From Phytohabitans aurantiacus (GTDB lineage Bacteria > Actinomycetota > Actinomycetes > Mycobacteriales > Micromonosporaceae), in contig NZ_BSDI01000009.1 in the NCBI RefSeq assembly GCF_027923225.1, positions 173,084-237,083 of the forward strand: 64,000 nt of DNA. Reading direction: 5' to 3'. The position numbers and the translations under genes are program-made. The notes under the pieces are model-generated. The model was not told where the DNA came from and searched no databases. It worked only from the letters and a program-made list of their open reading frames with translations. Every line of letters begins with the position of its first letter. The stretch's first letter is position 1. Of the stretch, positions 33,936-41,463 are shown piece by piece.

Positions 33936-34361
33936 ATGAAGTACATGATCATGCTGTACGCCTCCCAGCGCGACTACGACGCGATGGCCGGCAAGGGCAG
34001 CCCCGGCACGCCGGCGTGGCAGCCGGAAGAGGTGGCGGCCATGCACGACTACATGGGGAAGTGGAATCAGGCGCTGATCGACTCGGGCGAGTTCGTCGAC
34101 GCGCGCGCACTGTCCGCGCCCGTCCACGCGCGCCGCATCACCGGGCTGAAGGACGGCGTGCCGGTGGTCACCGACGGTCCGTACGCCGAGACCCAGGAGG
34201 TGCTGGCCGGCTACAACGTGGTGGAGTGCGCCAGCTTCGACCGCGCCACCGAGCTCGCCGCCCAGATCACGCTCTGCCCCGCGCCGGCCGGCATCGACAT
34301 GAGCACCTGGTATGTCGACGTGCGGCCGATGGACGAGGGCCCCGACGACACCGAGAGCTGA
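33936..34361 (+). CDS. DGPF-domain (YCII-related) protein 2
   Basis: 141 residues, ATG 33936 after GAGAGGAG. Starts MKYMIMLYASQRDYDAM; DGPF motif VVTDGPYAETQEVLAGYN at about 75-92. Lies 4 nt before the ECF42 sigma gene, so the two are co-transcribed. Confidence 0.92.
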   Translation: MKYMIMLYASQRDYDAMAGKGSPGTPAWQPEEVAAMHDYMGKWNQALIDSGEFVDARALSAPVHARRITGLKDGVPVVTDGPYAETQEVLAGYNVVECASFDRATELAAQITLCPAPAGIDMSTWYVDVRPMDEGPDDTES

Positions 34362-34365
34362 TCAC

Positions 34366-35595
34366 ATGGCCGGCGACCGCGTCGAGGTCCTGCTGCGCGA
34401 GTTGGCACCGCAGGCTCTCGGCGCGGTGGTGCGCCGGTACGGGCACTTCGATCTGGCCGAGGACGCGGTACAGGAGGCGCTGCTCGCCGCCGCGACCCAG
34501 TGGGCCGAGGATGGGGTACCCGCCAACCCCCGCGCCTGGCTGATCACGGTGACCGCCCGGCGCCTCACCGACCTGCTCCGCGCCGAGCAGGCCCGGCGCC
34601 GCCGCGAAGACGAGGTCTGGCGGCGCGAACTGCCGCTCACCGGCTCCCACACCGCCGACGCCGACGACACGCTCGTGCTGCTGTTCATGTGCTGCCACCC
34701 GGCGCTGTCGCCCGCGTCGCAGATCGCGCTGACGCTGCGCGCGGTCGGCGGGCTCACGACCGGCGAGATCGCCCGCGCGTTCATGGTGCCGGAGAGCACG
34801 ATGACGCGCCGGATCACCCGGGCGAAGCAGTCGATCAAGGAGAGCGGCATCCCGTTCGGCCTGCCGCCGGCGGCCGAGCGTGGAGATCGGCTCGCCGCCG
34901 TAATGCACGCGCTCTACCTGATCTTCAATGAGGGGTACGCCAGCACGACCGGCCCGCTCCTGCACCGCGTGGAACTGGCAGCGGAGGCGATCCGGCTGAC
35001 TCGGATCGTGCACCGGCTGCTGCCCCACGACCCCGAGGTCACCGGGCTGCTCGCGCTCATGCTGCTCACCGACGCCCGCCGCCTGGCACGAACCGGGCCT
35101 AACGGTGAACTGATCCCGATGGCCGAGCAGGATCGCAACCGGTGGGACGCCGAGCAGATCGCCGAGGGGGTCGCCCTGGTCAGCGAGGCCCTGCCGAAGG
35201 GGCCCACCGGCCAGTACCAGGTCCAGGCGGCCATCGCGGCCCTGCACGACGAGGCACCGACCGCCGATGCGACCGACTGGCCGCAGATCGTGGCCCTGTA
35301 CGAGGTGCTGCTGGAGCTGTCGGACAACCCGATGGTGGCGCTGAACCACGCCGTGGCGGTGGCGATGACGCACGGCCCGCGGGCCGGTCTCACGCTGCTC
35401 GACAAGCTCGCGACCGACGATCGCCTCGCCACCGACCACCGCCCGTACGCCGTCCGGGCGCACCTGCTGGAGATGGCCGGCGACGAAGTGGCCGCCCGCG
35501 AGGCGTACCTGGCAGCGGCGCGCCGCACGACCAGCCTGCCCCGCCAGCGCTACCTGAACGCCCGAGCAGCACGACTCGCACCGCCCGAAAAATGA
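34366..35595 (+). CDS. ECF42 sigma factor with C-terminal TPR-like domain
   Basis: 409 residues. Sigma region 2 (GHFDLAEDAVQEALLAAATQW, PRAWLITVTARRLTDLLR) and region 4 (LTLRAVGGLTTGEIARAFMVPESTMTRRITRAK) occupy the first 165 residues. The remaining 240 are helical, with the family segment YLIFNEGYAS and TPR-like repeats to the end. Length and tail identify group ECF42, which has no anti-sigma factor, consistent with none here, and is genomically linked to DGPF genes, of which three flank it. Confidence 0.93.
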   Translation: MAGDRVEVLLRELAPQALGAVVRRYGHFDLAEDAVQEALLAAATQWAEDGVPANPRAWLITVTARRLTDLLRAEQARRRREDEVWRRELPLTGSHTADADDTLVLLFMCCHPALSPASQIALTLRAVGGLTTGEIARAFMVPESTMTRRITRAKQSIKESGIPFGLPPAAERGDRLAAVMHALYLIFNEGYASTTGPLLHRVELAAEAIRLTRIVHRLLPHDPEVTGLLALMLLTDARRLARTGPNGELIPMAEQDRNRWDAEQIAEGVALVSEALPKGPTGQYQVQAAIAALHDEAPTADATDWPQIVALYEVLLELSDNPMVALNHAVAVAMTHGPRAGLTLLDKLATDDRLATDHRPYAVRAHLLEMAGDEVAAREAYLAAARRTTSLPRQRYLNARAARLAPPEK

Positions 35596-35605
35596 GCCGG
35601 AGGGG

Positions 35606-35632
35606 TGTCGAGAATCGGGGGCGGGCTCCGAC
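35606..35632 (+). promoter_or_regulatory. ECF42-type promoter of DGPF gene 3
   Basis: TGTCGA, 17 nt, CGAC, beginning 11 nt after the sigma stop codon. Confidence 0.65.
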
Positions 35633-35682
35633 CCATCTGTGAAAGCGCACACCGACGGAGCCACGAACAGGGAGTGAGCAGC

Positions 35683-36051
35683 GTGAAGTATCTGTTGATC
35701 ATGAATGTCAACCCGAGCGTCCTGGAGGCACTCTCCGAGGAGGAGCGGAACGCGATCGGGAGCGGCCACGAGGAGTTCATGCGCACGATCCGGGAGTCGG
35801 GCGAGATGATCAGCACCAACGCCCTGGCTGACCCGTCGAACAGCGTGGTGGTCCGGTCCAGGGGCGGCGAGCAGGTCGTGACCGACGGGCCGTTCGCCGA
35901 GTCGAAGGAGTTCCTCGGCGGGTACTACCTGATCGACTGCGAGACCAAGGAGCGCGCGATCGAGCTGGCGGGCATGATCCCTGACGCGAAGATCGAGGGT
36001 CTCGGCATCGAGGTACGCCCGGTGATGTTCTTCGCGGGCAGCGAGATGTAG
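35683..36051 (+). CDS. DGPF-domain (YCII-related) protein 3
   Basis: 122 residues from GTG 35683 (AGGGAG upstream; an in-frame GTG at 35674 is an alternative). MKYLLIMNVNPSVLEALSEE start, DGPF motif VVTDGPFAESKEFLGGYYL, and the family C-terminal strand IEVRPVMFF. It has its own ECF42-type promoter. Confidence 0.92.
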   Translation: MKYLLIMNVNPSVLEALSEEERNAIGSGHEEFMRTIRESGEMISTNALADPSNSVVVRSRGGEQVVTDGPFAESKEFLGGYYLIDCETKERAIELAGMIPDAKIEGLGIEVRPVMFFAGSEM

Positions 36052-36056
36052 GCGCC

Positions 36057-36132
36057 GATCAAGGGCGATCGCATCGATCAAGGGCGAATGCACGCGAAAA
36101 AGAGATCGAACCGCGTGCATTCGCCCTTGATC
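36057..36132 (-). repeat. Family B 76-bp three-arm element, copy 3
   Basis: Minus-strand orientation: perfect arm 1/arm 2 stem of 21 bp, loop with GGTTCGATCTC, third arm at the left end. It follows the stop of the minus-strand MDR gene at 36249, with the GC tract between them. Confidence 0.85.
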
Positions 36133-36133
36133 G

Positions 36134-36248
36134 GCGGGCGCGGCCGCGTCGCGCGCAAGCGCGGCCGCGACGCGCGGGGCGCGGGGCGCGGGGCGCGCAA
36201 GCGCGCGGGGCGCGCAAGCGCGCGGGGCGCTCGCGGGCGCGCCGAGGC
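36134..36248 (-). repeat. GC-rich tandem tract next to family B copy 3
   Basis: Repeats of GCGCGCAAGCGCGCGGGG and related units between the MDR stop and the 76-bp element. No gene is visible. Confidence 0.6.
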
Positions 36249-37160
36249 TCAGGGGAGGGTGATCACGAGCTTGCCGCGGCCGTGGCCGGTCTCGATTTCG
36301 CGGTGGGCGTCCGCGGCGCGTTCCAGCGGGTACGTGGCGCGCACGTGAACGCGCAGGTCACCCCTGGCGTACAGGTCGACCAGCTCGGCGAGGCGTGCCT
36401 GGGAGCGCAGCGGCGGGGTGAGCCTGATGCCCAGCTCGCTGGCCTTGTCGTGCTCCACGAGCGTGAGGATGCGCTTCCGGTCGGCTACCAGTGCGAGCGA
36501 GACGGCCAGCGCGTCGCCACCGGCACCGTCGAGCGCCACGGTCACCCCGTCGGGCGCGAGCGCGCGGACGCGGTCCAGCAGGCCCTCCCCGTACGCCACC
36601 GGTATGGCGCCGAGCAATCGCAGGTACTCGTGGTTCTCCTCGCGGGCGGTACCGATCACGGTCGCGCCCCACGCGACGGCCAGCTGCACCGCCACCGTGC
36701 CGACCGCTCCGGCGGCACCGTGGATCAGCAGCGTGTCACCCCCGCTCACGGCCAGCTCCTGCAGGGCGATGTGCGCGGTCTGGGCGCCGGCGGTGAACCC
36801 GCCCGCCACCTCCCACGGCATCGACGCCGGCTTGGCGGTTACCTGGTCGGCGGGCACGACGATGTACTCCGCGTACGCGTCGAGCTGGCCGAAGCCGAGC
36901 ACCTCGTCACCGGGCGCGGCACTCGTGACGCCCGCACCGACCTGGTCCACCACGCCCGCGAACTCGTTGCCCGGTACCTTCGGCAGCTCCGGCCCCTTGC
37001 CCGGTGGCACCCAACCGGCGCGCACCGCCGCGTCGTACGGCTGGACGCCCGCGGCCTTGACCCGCACCCTCACCTGTCCCGGCCCGGCCTCCGGGGTGTC
37101 GAACTCCGCGAGCTGGAGCACTTCTGGGCCACCCGGCTGGAAAAACGCTGCTACCTTCAT
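36249..37160 (-). CDS. NADP-dependent zinc-free MDR oxidoreductase (quinone reductase-like)
   Basis: 303 residues; ATG 37160 is favoured over 37181 because it lies 6 nt from the -10 of a MerR-type promoter. GroES-like domain (PGNEFAGVVDQVGAGV) and Rossmann domain (LLIHGAAGAVGTVAVQLAVAWGATVIGTA). Structural and catalytic zinc ligands are absent, as in quinone oxidoreductases. The promoter suggests induction by redox-active compounds or oxidative stress. Confidence 0.92.
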   Translation of the reverse strand: MKVAAFFQPGGPEVLQLAEFDTPEAGPGQVRVRVKAAGVQPYDAAVRAGWVPPGKGPELPKVPGNEFAGVVDQVGAGVTSAAPGDEVLGFGQLDAYAEYIVVPADQVTAKPASMPWEVAGGFTAGAQTAHIALQELAVSGGDTLLIHGAAGAVGTVAVQLAVAWGATVIGTAREENHEYLRLLGAIPVAYGEGLLDRVRALAPDGVTVALDGAGGDALAVSLALVADRKRILTLVEHDKASELGIRLTPPLRSQARLAELVDLYARGDLRVHVRATYPLERAADAHREIETGHGRGKLVITLP

Positions 37161-37166
37161 GCGTCC

Positions 37167-37197
37167 AGCGTGGAATCTCAACCGAGGTTGAGGTCAA
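37167..37197 (-). promoter_or_regulatory. MerR/SoxR-type promoter of the MDR gene
   Basis: TTGACC, 19-nt spacer, CACGCT, then 6 nt to the ATG. The spacer holds the dyad CTCAACCTCGGTTGAG. A long spacer with a centred dyad is the signature of MerR-family activation. The same architecture stands before the MDR pseudogene at 45213. Confidence 0.7.
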
Positions 37198-37233
37198 GTC
37201 ATCCGGATGTGACGCTCGCCCGAATCACCTGGC

Positions 37234-39825
37234 GTGGACGCACGGCGCAACGGGTGGGCGTTGGTGGGCCGGGACGCGGAGCTGGAATCCGTGGCCGCGG
37301 CGCTGGCGTCCGGCTCGTGCGGCGGCCTGGTACTGGTCGGCGCGGCGGGCGTGGGAAAGACCCGCCTCGCACGGGAAGCCTTACGCCGCTGGGCCGACGC
37401 CGGCGGCGACCACGAGTGGGTGGTCGGTACGCGGTCGGCCGCCTCGATCCCGTTCGGCGCGGTATCGCATCTCCTGCCACCCGGCCCGCAGCCCAGAGGC
37501 ACGGGTGCCCTCGTCGCCGCCGTCGCCGCGCGATTCGAGGCACTTACTGGCAACGGCCGCCTGGTCGTGGGCGTCGACGACGCACACCTGCTGGACGAGG
37601 CGTCGGCCGCGCTGCTGCACCAGCTCGTCGTCCGTGGCGCCGCCGCCCTGGTGGCCACGGTCCGCGGCGGCGAACCGACGTGCGACGCGGTCATGGCACT
37701 GTGGAAAGACGCCGGTGAGCGGCTGCACGTGCATCCCCTGCCCGACGAGGCGATCGACCGGATCGTCGCGGAGGTACTGGGCCCGGTCGACCCGATCAGC
37801 CTGCGGCTCCTGCGCCGGCTGGCCGGCGGAAACCCGTTGCTGCTGCGCGAATTGCTGGCGGACGCGCTGGAGACCGGCGCGCTGGCACGATGCGAAGGTC
37901 TCTGGTGCTGGCGCGGTGCGGTGCCGGGCGGGGCAAGGGTCGGTGAGCTGGTGGCCGCACGGCTACGGGCGCTCGATCCGGCTGCTCGGGCAGCGCTCGA
38001 AATTGTCGCGTGCGGCGAGCCTCTCGCACTGTCTCTTGTAGAGCGTCTGGCCGGTGTGGACGCGATCGAAACCGCCGAGCGCAGCGAGATGGCGGTCGTC
38101 GAGCGGTCCGGCGCCCGCACCGCGCTGCGGCTCGCCCACCCCCTCTACGGCGAAGTGCTGCGCGCCGGACTGCCGGTCGGCCGGGCCCGCGCCATCTGGC
38201 GTGGCCTGTCCGAGGCCCTGACGGCGGGACCGATGCGCCGCCGCGACGACGTACTGCTCGCCGGCGTCTGGGAGCTGCAGTCGGGCACCGTGTGGCGACC
38301 GGACGTCCTGCTGGCGGCCGCCCGCCAGGCGGTCGGTCGCTTCGACTTGGAGCTCGCCGACAGGCTGGCCCGAGGGGCGCGCAGTGCGGGTGGCGGAGCG
38401 GCCGCAGACTGGCTGCTCGCCGAGATCCTCCAGTTTCGGGGGCGCGGCCGGGAAGCGGCCCAGGTACTGCCCGCCGCGCCGGAAGCCGACAGCGGGCAGG
38501 CGGTCACCCGGGCGCTGATCCTCTACTGGGGACTCGGGCAGGTCGAAAACGCCGAGAAAGCCTTGGACGTCACCGGTTCAGCCGAGTCGGAGGCCACGCG
38601 GTCGTGGATAGTCCTCTTCGACGGGCGGTGTCACGAGGCACTGGCTGTCGCGCAGACCGTCCTGCTGGATCCGGCCGCCAGCGACCAGGCGGTGATCTGG
38701 GCGGCGATGGGTGGCGGGCTGGCCGCTGGCCTTCTTGGTCGCGCCGAGCGCGCCACCGCCATCGCCGCGCGCGGGCGGATGGTGGCCGACGCGCACGCCG
38801 ACCGGTACCCGTGGGGGCAGGCGCAGGTCGGCTACGGCTTGTGCCTCGCGCGGTACGCCACCGGGCGGTTGCGCGGTGCCGCCGAGGTGGCCGAGCACGG
38901 GTATCGGACGGCGGTGGCCAAGGACGCGCGGCCGATGGCAGGGTTCTGGGCGGCGTTCCGCGGTGTGGTGGCCAAGGCGCGTGGCCGGGTCGCCGACGCG
39001 CAGGCCGCTCTGCGGGAAGCCATCGTGCTGATGGAAGACGGCGACACGTACCAGATCTCCCGCGTGCACCTCGGTGAGCTTGCCGGTGCCTGCGCGCTGG
39101 CCGGCGACCAGGCCGGGGCGCGCGACTGCATGGCCCGGGTCGACGCCGCACAGGCCCCGTCGAACCGGCTCTTCGACGCCTGGGTCGAACTCAACCGGGC
39201 CTGGGTCGAGGCGGCCGGCGGCAGCCTCTCAGCGGCCGCGGGCACGGCGCTCCGCGCGGCCGACCTCGCCCGCGACACCGAGCAGCCCACGATCGAGGCG
39301 ATGTGCCGGTACGACGCGGCTCGGCTGGGCGCCGCGGCGACCGTGCGGGAGCGGCTGGCGGTGCTCGCGGAGCAGGTCGAGGGTGGTTTCGTGGCGCTTC
39401 TGGCCGCCGCGGCCACGGCTCTGTCCACAAGGGACGCCATGGCGCTGGACCGGTCGGCGACCGTCTTCGCCGAACGGGGTTACCTGTTACTGGCCGCCGA
39501 GGTGTCCGCCGCGGCGGGGCACGCCCACCGGCACGCCGGACGCCGCGGCAGCGCGCGGCACTCTTTCGAACGGTCGGCGACGCTGGCGGGACAGTGCCAG
39601 GGCGCGTACACGCCACTGCTGGACCTGGACGGCGTCGGCACTGTGCTGACCCGCCGCGAACGCGAGGTGGCCGTGCTCGCCACGACCCTGCCGAGCCGTG
39701 AGATCGCGGTGCGGCTCGGCCTGTCTGTCCGGACAGTCAACAACTACCTCGGTCGCGCGTACCAGAAGCTCGGCATCGCGAGCCGTGCCGAGCTCCAGGA
39801 CGTCTTCGAACCCCGTTCCAGCTAG
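37234..39825 (+). CDS. LAL-type LuxR regulator with AAA ATPase domain
   Basis: 863 residues from GTG 37234. Walker A GAAGVGKTRLA (about 40), Walker B LVVGVDDAHLLD, a long Ala-rich helical (TPR-like) middle, and a C-terminal LuxR helix-turn-helix (LTRREREVAVLATTLPSREIAVRLGLSVRTVNNY). Large regulators of this type respond to small effectors and often govern neighbouring metabolism; the target is not evident. Divergent from the MDR gene. Confidence 0.92.
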   Translation: MDARRNGWALVGRDAELESVAAALASGSCGGLVLVGAAGVGKTRLAREALRRWADAGGDHEWVVGTRSAASIPFGAVSHLLPPGPQPRGTGALVAAVAARFEALTGNGRLVVGVDDAHLLDEASAALLHQLVVRGAAALVATVRGGEPTCDAVMALWKDAGERLHVHPLPDEAIDRIVAEVLGPVDPISLRLLRRLAGGNPLLLRELLADALETGALARCEGLWCWRGAVPGGARVGELVAARLRALDPAARAALEIVACGEPLALSLVERLAGVDAIETAERSEMAVVERSGARTALRLAHPLYGEVLRAGLPVGRARAIWRGLSEALTAGPMRRRDDVLLAGVWELQSGTVWRPDVLLAAARQAVGRFDLELADRLARGARSAGGGAAADWLLAEILQFRGRGREAAQVLPAAPEADSGQAVTRALILYWGLGQVENAEKALDVTGSAESEATRSWIVLFDGRCHEALAVAQTVLLDPAASDQAVIWAAMGGGLAAGLLGRAERATAIAARGRMVADAHADRYPWGQAQVGYGLCLARYATGRLRGAAEVAEHGYRTAVAKDARPMAGFWAAFRGVVAKARGRVADAQAALREAIVLMEDGDTYQISRVHLGELAGACALAGDQAGARDCMARVDAAQAPSNRLFDAWVELNRAWVEAAGGSLSAAAGTALRAADLARDTEQPTIEAMCRYDAARLGAAATVRERLAVLAEQVEGGFVALLAAAATALSTRDAMALDRSATVFAERGYLLLAAEVSAAAGHAHRHAGRRGSARHSFERSATLAGQCQGAYTPLLDLDGVGTVLTRREREVAVLATTLPSREIAVRLGLSVRTVNNYLGRAYQKLGIASRAELQDVFEPRSS

Positions 39826-39855
39826 ACCTTGCGGGTACCCAGCTAGACCTTGCGG
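39818..39855. repeat. Tandem duplication across two convergent stop codons
   Basis: CCAGCTAGACCTTGCGG occurs at 39818 and again at 39839. The first copy carries the stop of the LAL gene; the second, read on the minus strand, encodes the last residues and stop of the DUF1206 gene. Confidence 0.8.
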
Positions 39856-40655
39856 TACCGCGCCTGCACGAAGCAGAACGCTCCGAACGCCGCCACGCCC
39901 AGCGCGACCACGATCAGCAGCAGCGTCCCGTACGACTGCTCCCGCAGCGTGTGCAGGGCGGCGTCCAGTCCGCGCGCCTTGTTCGGGTCATACGTCGCGG
40001 CCGCCACGACGAACAGGATGCCGGCGATGCCGTACGCGACACCCTTGCTGGTGTATCCGGTGACGCCGAGCCGGCGCGCGAGCGTCCGCGCCGCGTGACT
40101 CATCTGCCCCGTGCGCAGGTGCTTCTCGAACCGCTTGACCACCCCGTACCAGACCAGGCCGGCACCGAGCGCGGCCAGCGCAATGCCGATCAACGCCACC
40201 AGCCACCGGCCGCCGCTCGACGACATGAGGTCGGAGGTGAGAGCCTGCTGCTTGTCGGCGCTGGACGAGTCGGCGTTCGTGAAAACCTTGTAGCCGGCCC
40301 ACGCGAAGTACGCGTAGACCAGCGTCCGGCCGGCGGAGGCGAGGCGCTCGAGGGTGCGCTCGTTGCCGCGGTCCTCGCGGTGACCGACCGCCGCCTCCAG
40401 GAGCTGCCAGATGGCCATGGCCAGCATGCCGATCGCGACGGCGGCCACCAGGAACTTGCCCAGCGGTTGCTCGGCGAGGGTGCGCAACGCGCCCGTCTGG
40501 TCGCCCTCGTCGGTGGGGCGCCCAACGGCGATCTGCACGATCATCCAGGCGAAGAGCAGATGTACCACCCCGTATCCGATGAAACCGGCACGGGTGAGCA
40601 CTTCCAGGAACGTACTGCCTTCCACGCGGGAGGCCGTGAGTCGCACGTCAGCCAT
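39843..40655 (-). CDS. DUF1206 membrane protein
   Basis: 270 residues from ATG 40655. Six membrane helices in three similar pairs, each with a RAGFIGYGVVHLLFAWM-like or TGYTSKGVAYGIAGILFV-like segment, the triplicated DUF1206 pattern. Function unknown. The longer frame upstream is not used because it would need an extension without domain support. Confidence 0.88.
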   Translation of the reverse strand: MADVRLTASRVEGSTFLEVLTRAGFIGYGVVHLLFAWMIVQIAVGRPTDEGDQTGALRTLAEQPLGKFLVAAVAIGMLAMAIWQLLEAAVGHREDRGNERTLERLASAGRTLVYAYFAWAGYKVFTNADSSSADKQQALTSDLMSSSGGRWLVALIGIALAALGAGLVWYGVVKRFEKHLRTGQMSHAARTLARRLGVTGYTSKGVAYGIAGILFVVAAATYDPNKARGLDAALHTLREQSYGTLLLIVVALGVAAFGAFCFVQARYRKV

Positions 40656-40742
40656 GCGCAGAACTTGACCGCACGCCACCGTTCTCAAACCGGCTGACAA
40701 CCCTCTCCCGTTTCCGGGGCACCACGAGCTATCGGTGAAGTA

Positions 40743-40758
40743 ATAGCATCGATGCTAT
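40743..40758. promoter_or_regulatory. Autoregulatory palindrome and -10 of higBA
   Basis: ATAGCATCGATGCTAT is a perfect 16-bp palindrome. It contains TAGCAT, which stands 7 nt before ATG 40757 as a leaderless -10, and it overlaps the start codon. An antitoxin dimer bound here would block initiation. Confidence 0.65.
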
Positions 40759-41110
40759 GTCTTGGGGTACAGTCGAACTCGAACCTGAGGTACGCGAGTG
40801 GCTGGAAGGCTTGTCCACCATGTACTTCGCCCGGGCGGCGTTCTACGTCGACCTGCTCGCCGAGCAGGGAGTGCTGCTCGGCGAGCCGTACACGAAGCAG
40901 CTTGACGGCAAGCTACGAGAGTTGCGGTTCTATCTTGATCAGGACGCGATGCGGATTACGTACGGGATAGCGCCCGATCGACGGATCATCCTGCTGACCG
41001 TGTTTCGCAAGAGCAGATGGCAGGAGTTTCGCGAGGTCGAGCGGGCCCGCCGGGCCATGGCACGATGCCGGGCCGAGGCGCACCGGATCAGTGAGGGAGA
41101 GGTCGCGTGA
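40757..41110 (+). CDS. higB: HigB/RelE-like toxin
   Basis: 117 residues with the RelE/HigB fold pattern of phage-derived Gp49-like toxins: VREWLEGLSTMYFARAAFYV, then KLRELRFYLDQDAMRITYGIAPDRRIILLTVFRK, where basic residues after the beta-strands would contact mRNA. Overlaps the helix-turn-helix antitoxin gene by GTGA. Toxins of this family cleave mRNA at the ribosome. Confidence 0.88.
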   Translation: MSWGTVELEPEVREWLEGLSTMYFARAAFYVDLLAEQGVLLGEPYTKQLDGKLRELRFYLDQDAMRITYGIAPDRRIILLTVFRKSRWQEFREVERARRAMARCRAEAHRISEGEVA

Positions 41111-41406
41111 GCGAGCGGGAGCAGTGGGGGGACCTGCGGCAGCGGCGGTTGGCGGAGCCCGGTGCCGCCGAGGCGTACGAGGCGACACGGCTCGCCTTCG
41201 AACTGGGGCGTGCCGTTCGTGAACTGCGCGAGCAGCGAGGGTGGAGCCAGCGCCAGCTCGCCGACGCGGCGGCCATGACGCAGTCCGCGGTAGCGCGCTT
41301 CGAGGCGGGTGGCACCGTGCCGACGCTTCCCGTTCTCGAACGCTTGGCACGCGCGCTCGATGTGCGACTCGACGTGCGGTTTACACCACGGACGGCGGCG
41401 GCCTGA
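41107..41406 (+). CDS. higA: HigA-like XRE-family antitoxin
   Basis: 99 residues from GTG 41107. Helix-turn-helix: ELREQRGWSQRQLADAAAMTQSAVARFEAGG, with a helical N-terminal extension of about 35 residues. The toxin-first order is typical of HigBA. It likely represses the operon through the palindrome at 40743. Confidence 0.9.
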   Translation: MSEREQWGDLRQRRLAEPGAAEAYEATRLAFELGRAVRELREQRGWSQRQLADAAAMTQSAVARFEAGGTVPTLPVLERLARALDVRLDVRFTPRTAAA

Positions 41407-41416
41407 GGGCCAGACC

Positions 41417-41459
41417 AGCCCTGATCACCCCATCGGTGAACGCTGCGGTGATCAGGGCT
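41417..41459. terminator. Bidirectional terminator hairpin
   Basis: 13-bp arms (AGCCCTGATCACC and complement) with a 17-nt loop between convergent higA and the subtilisin gene. The TGATCAGGG core is shared with family A. Confidence 0.65.
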
Positions 41460-41463
41460 TTGA

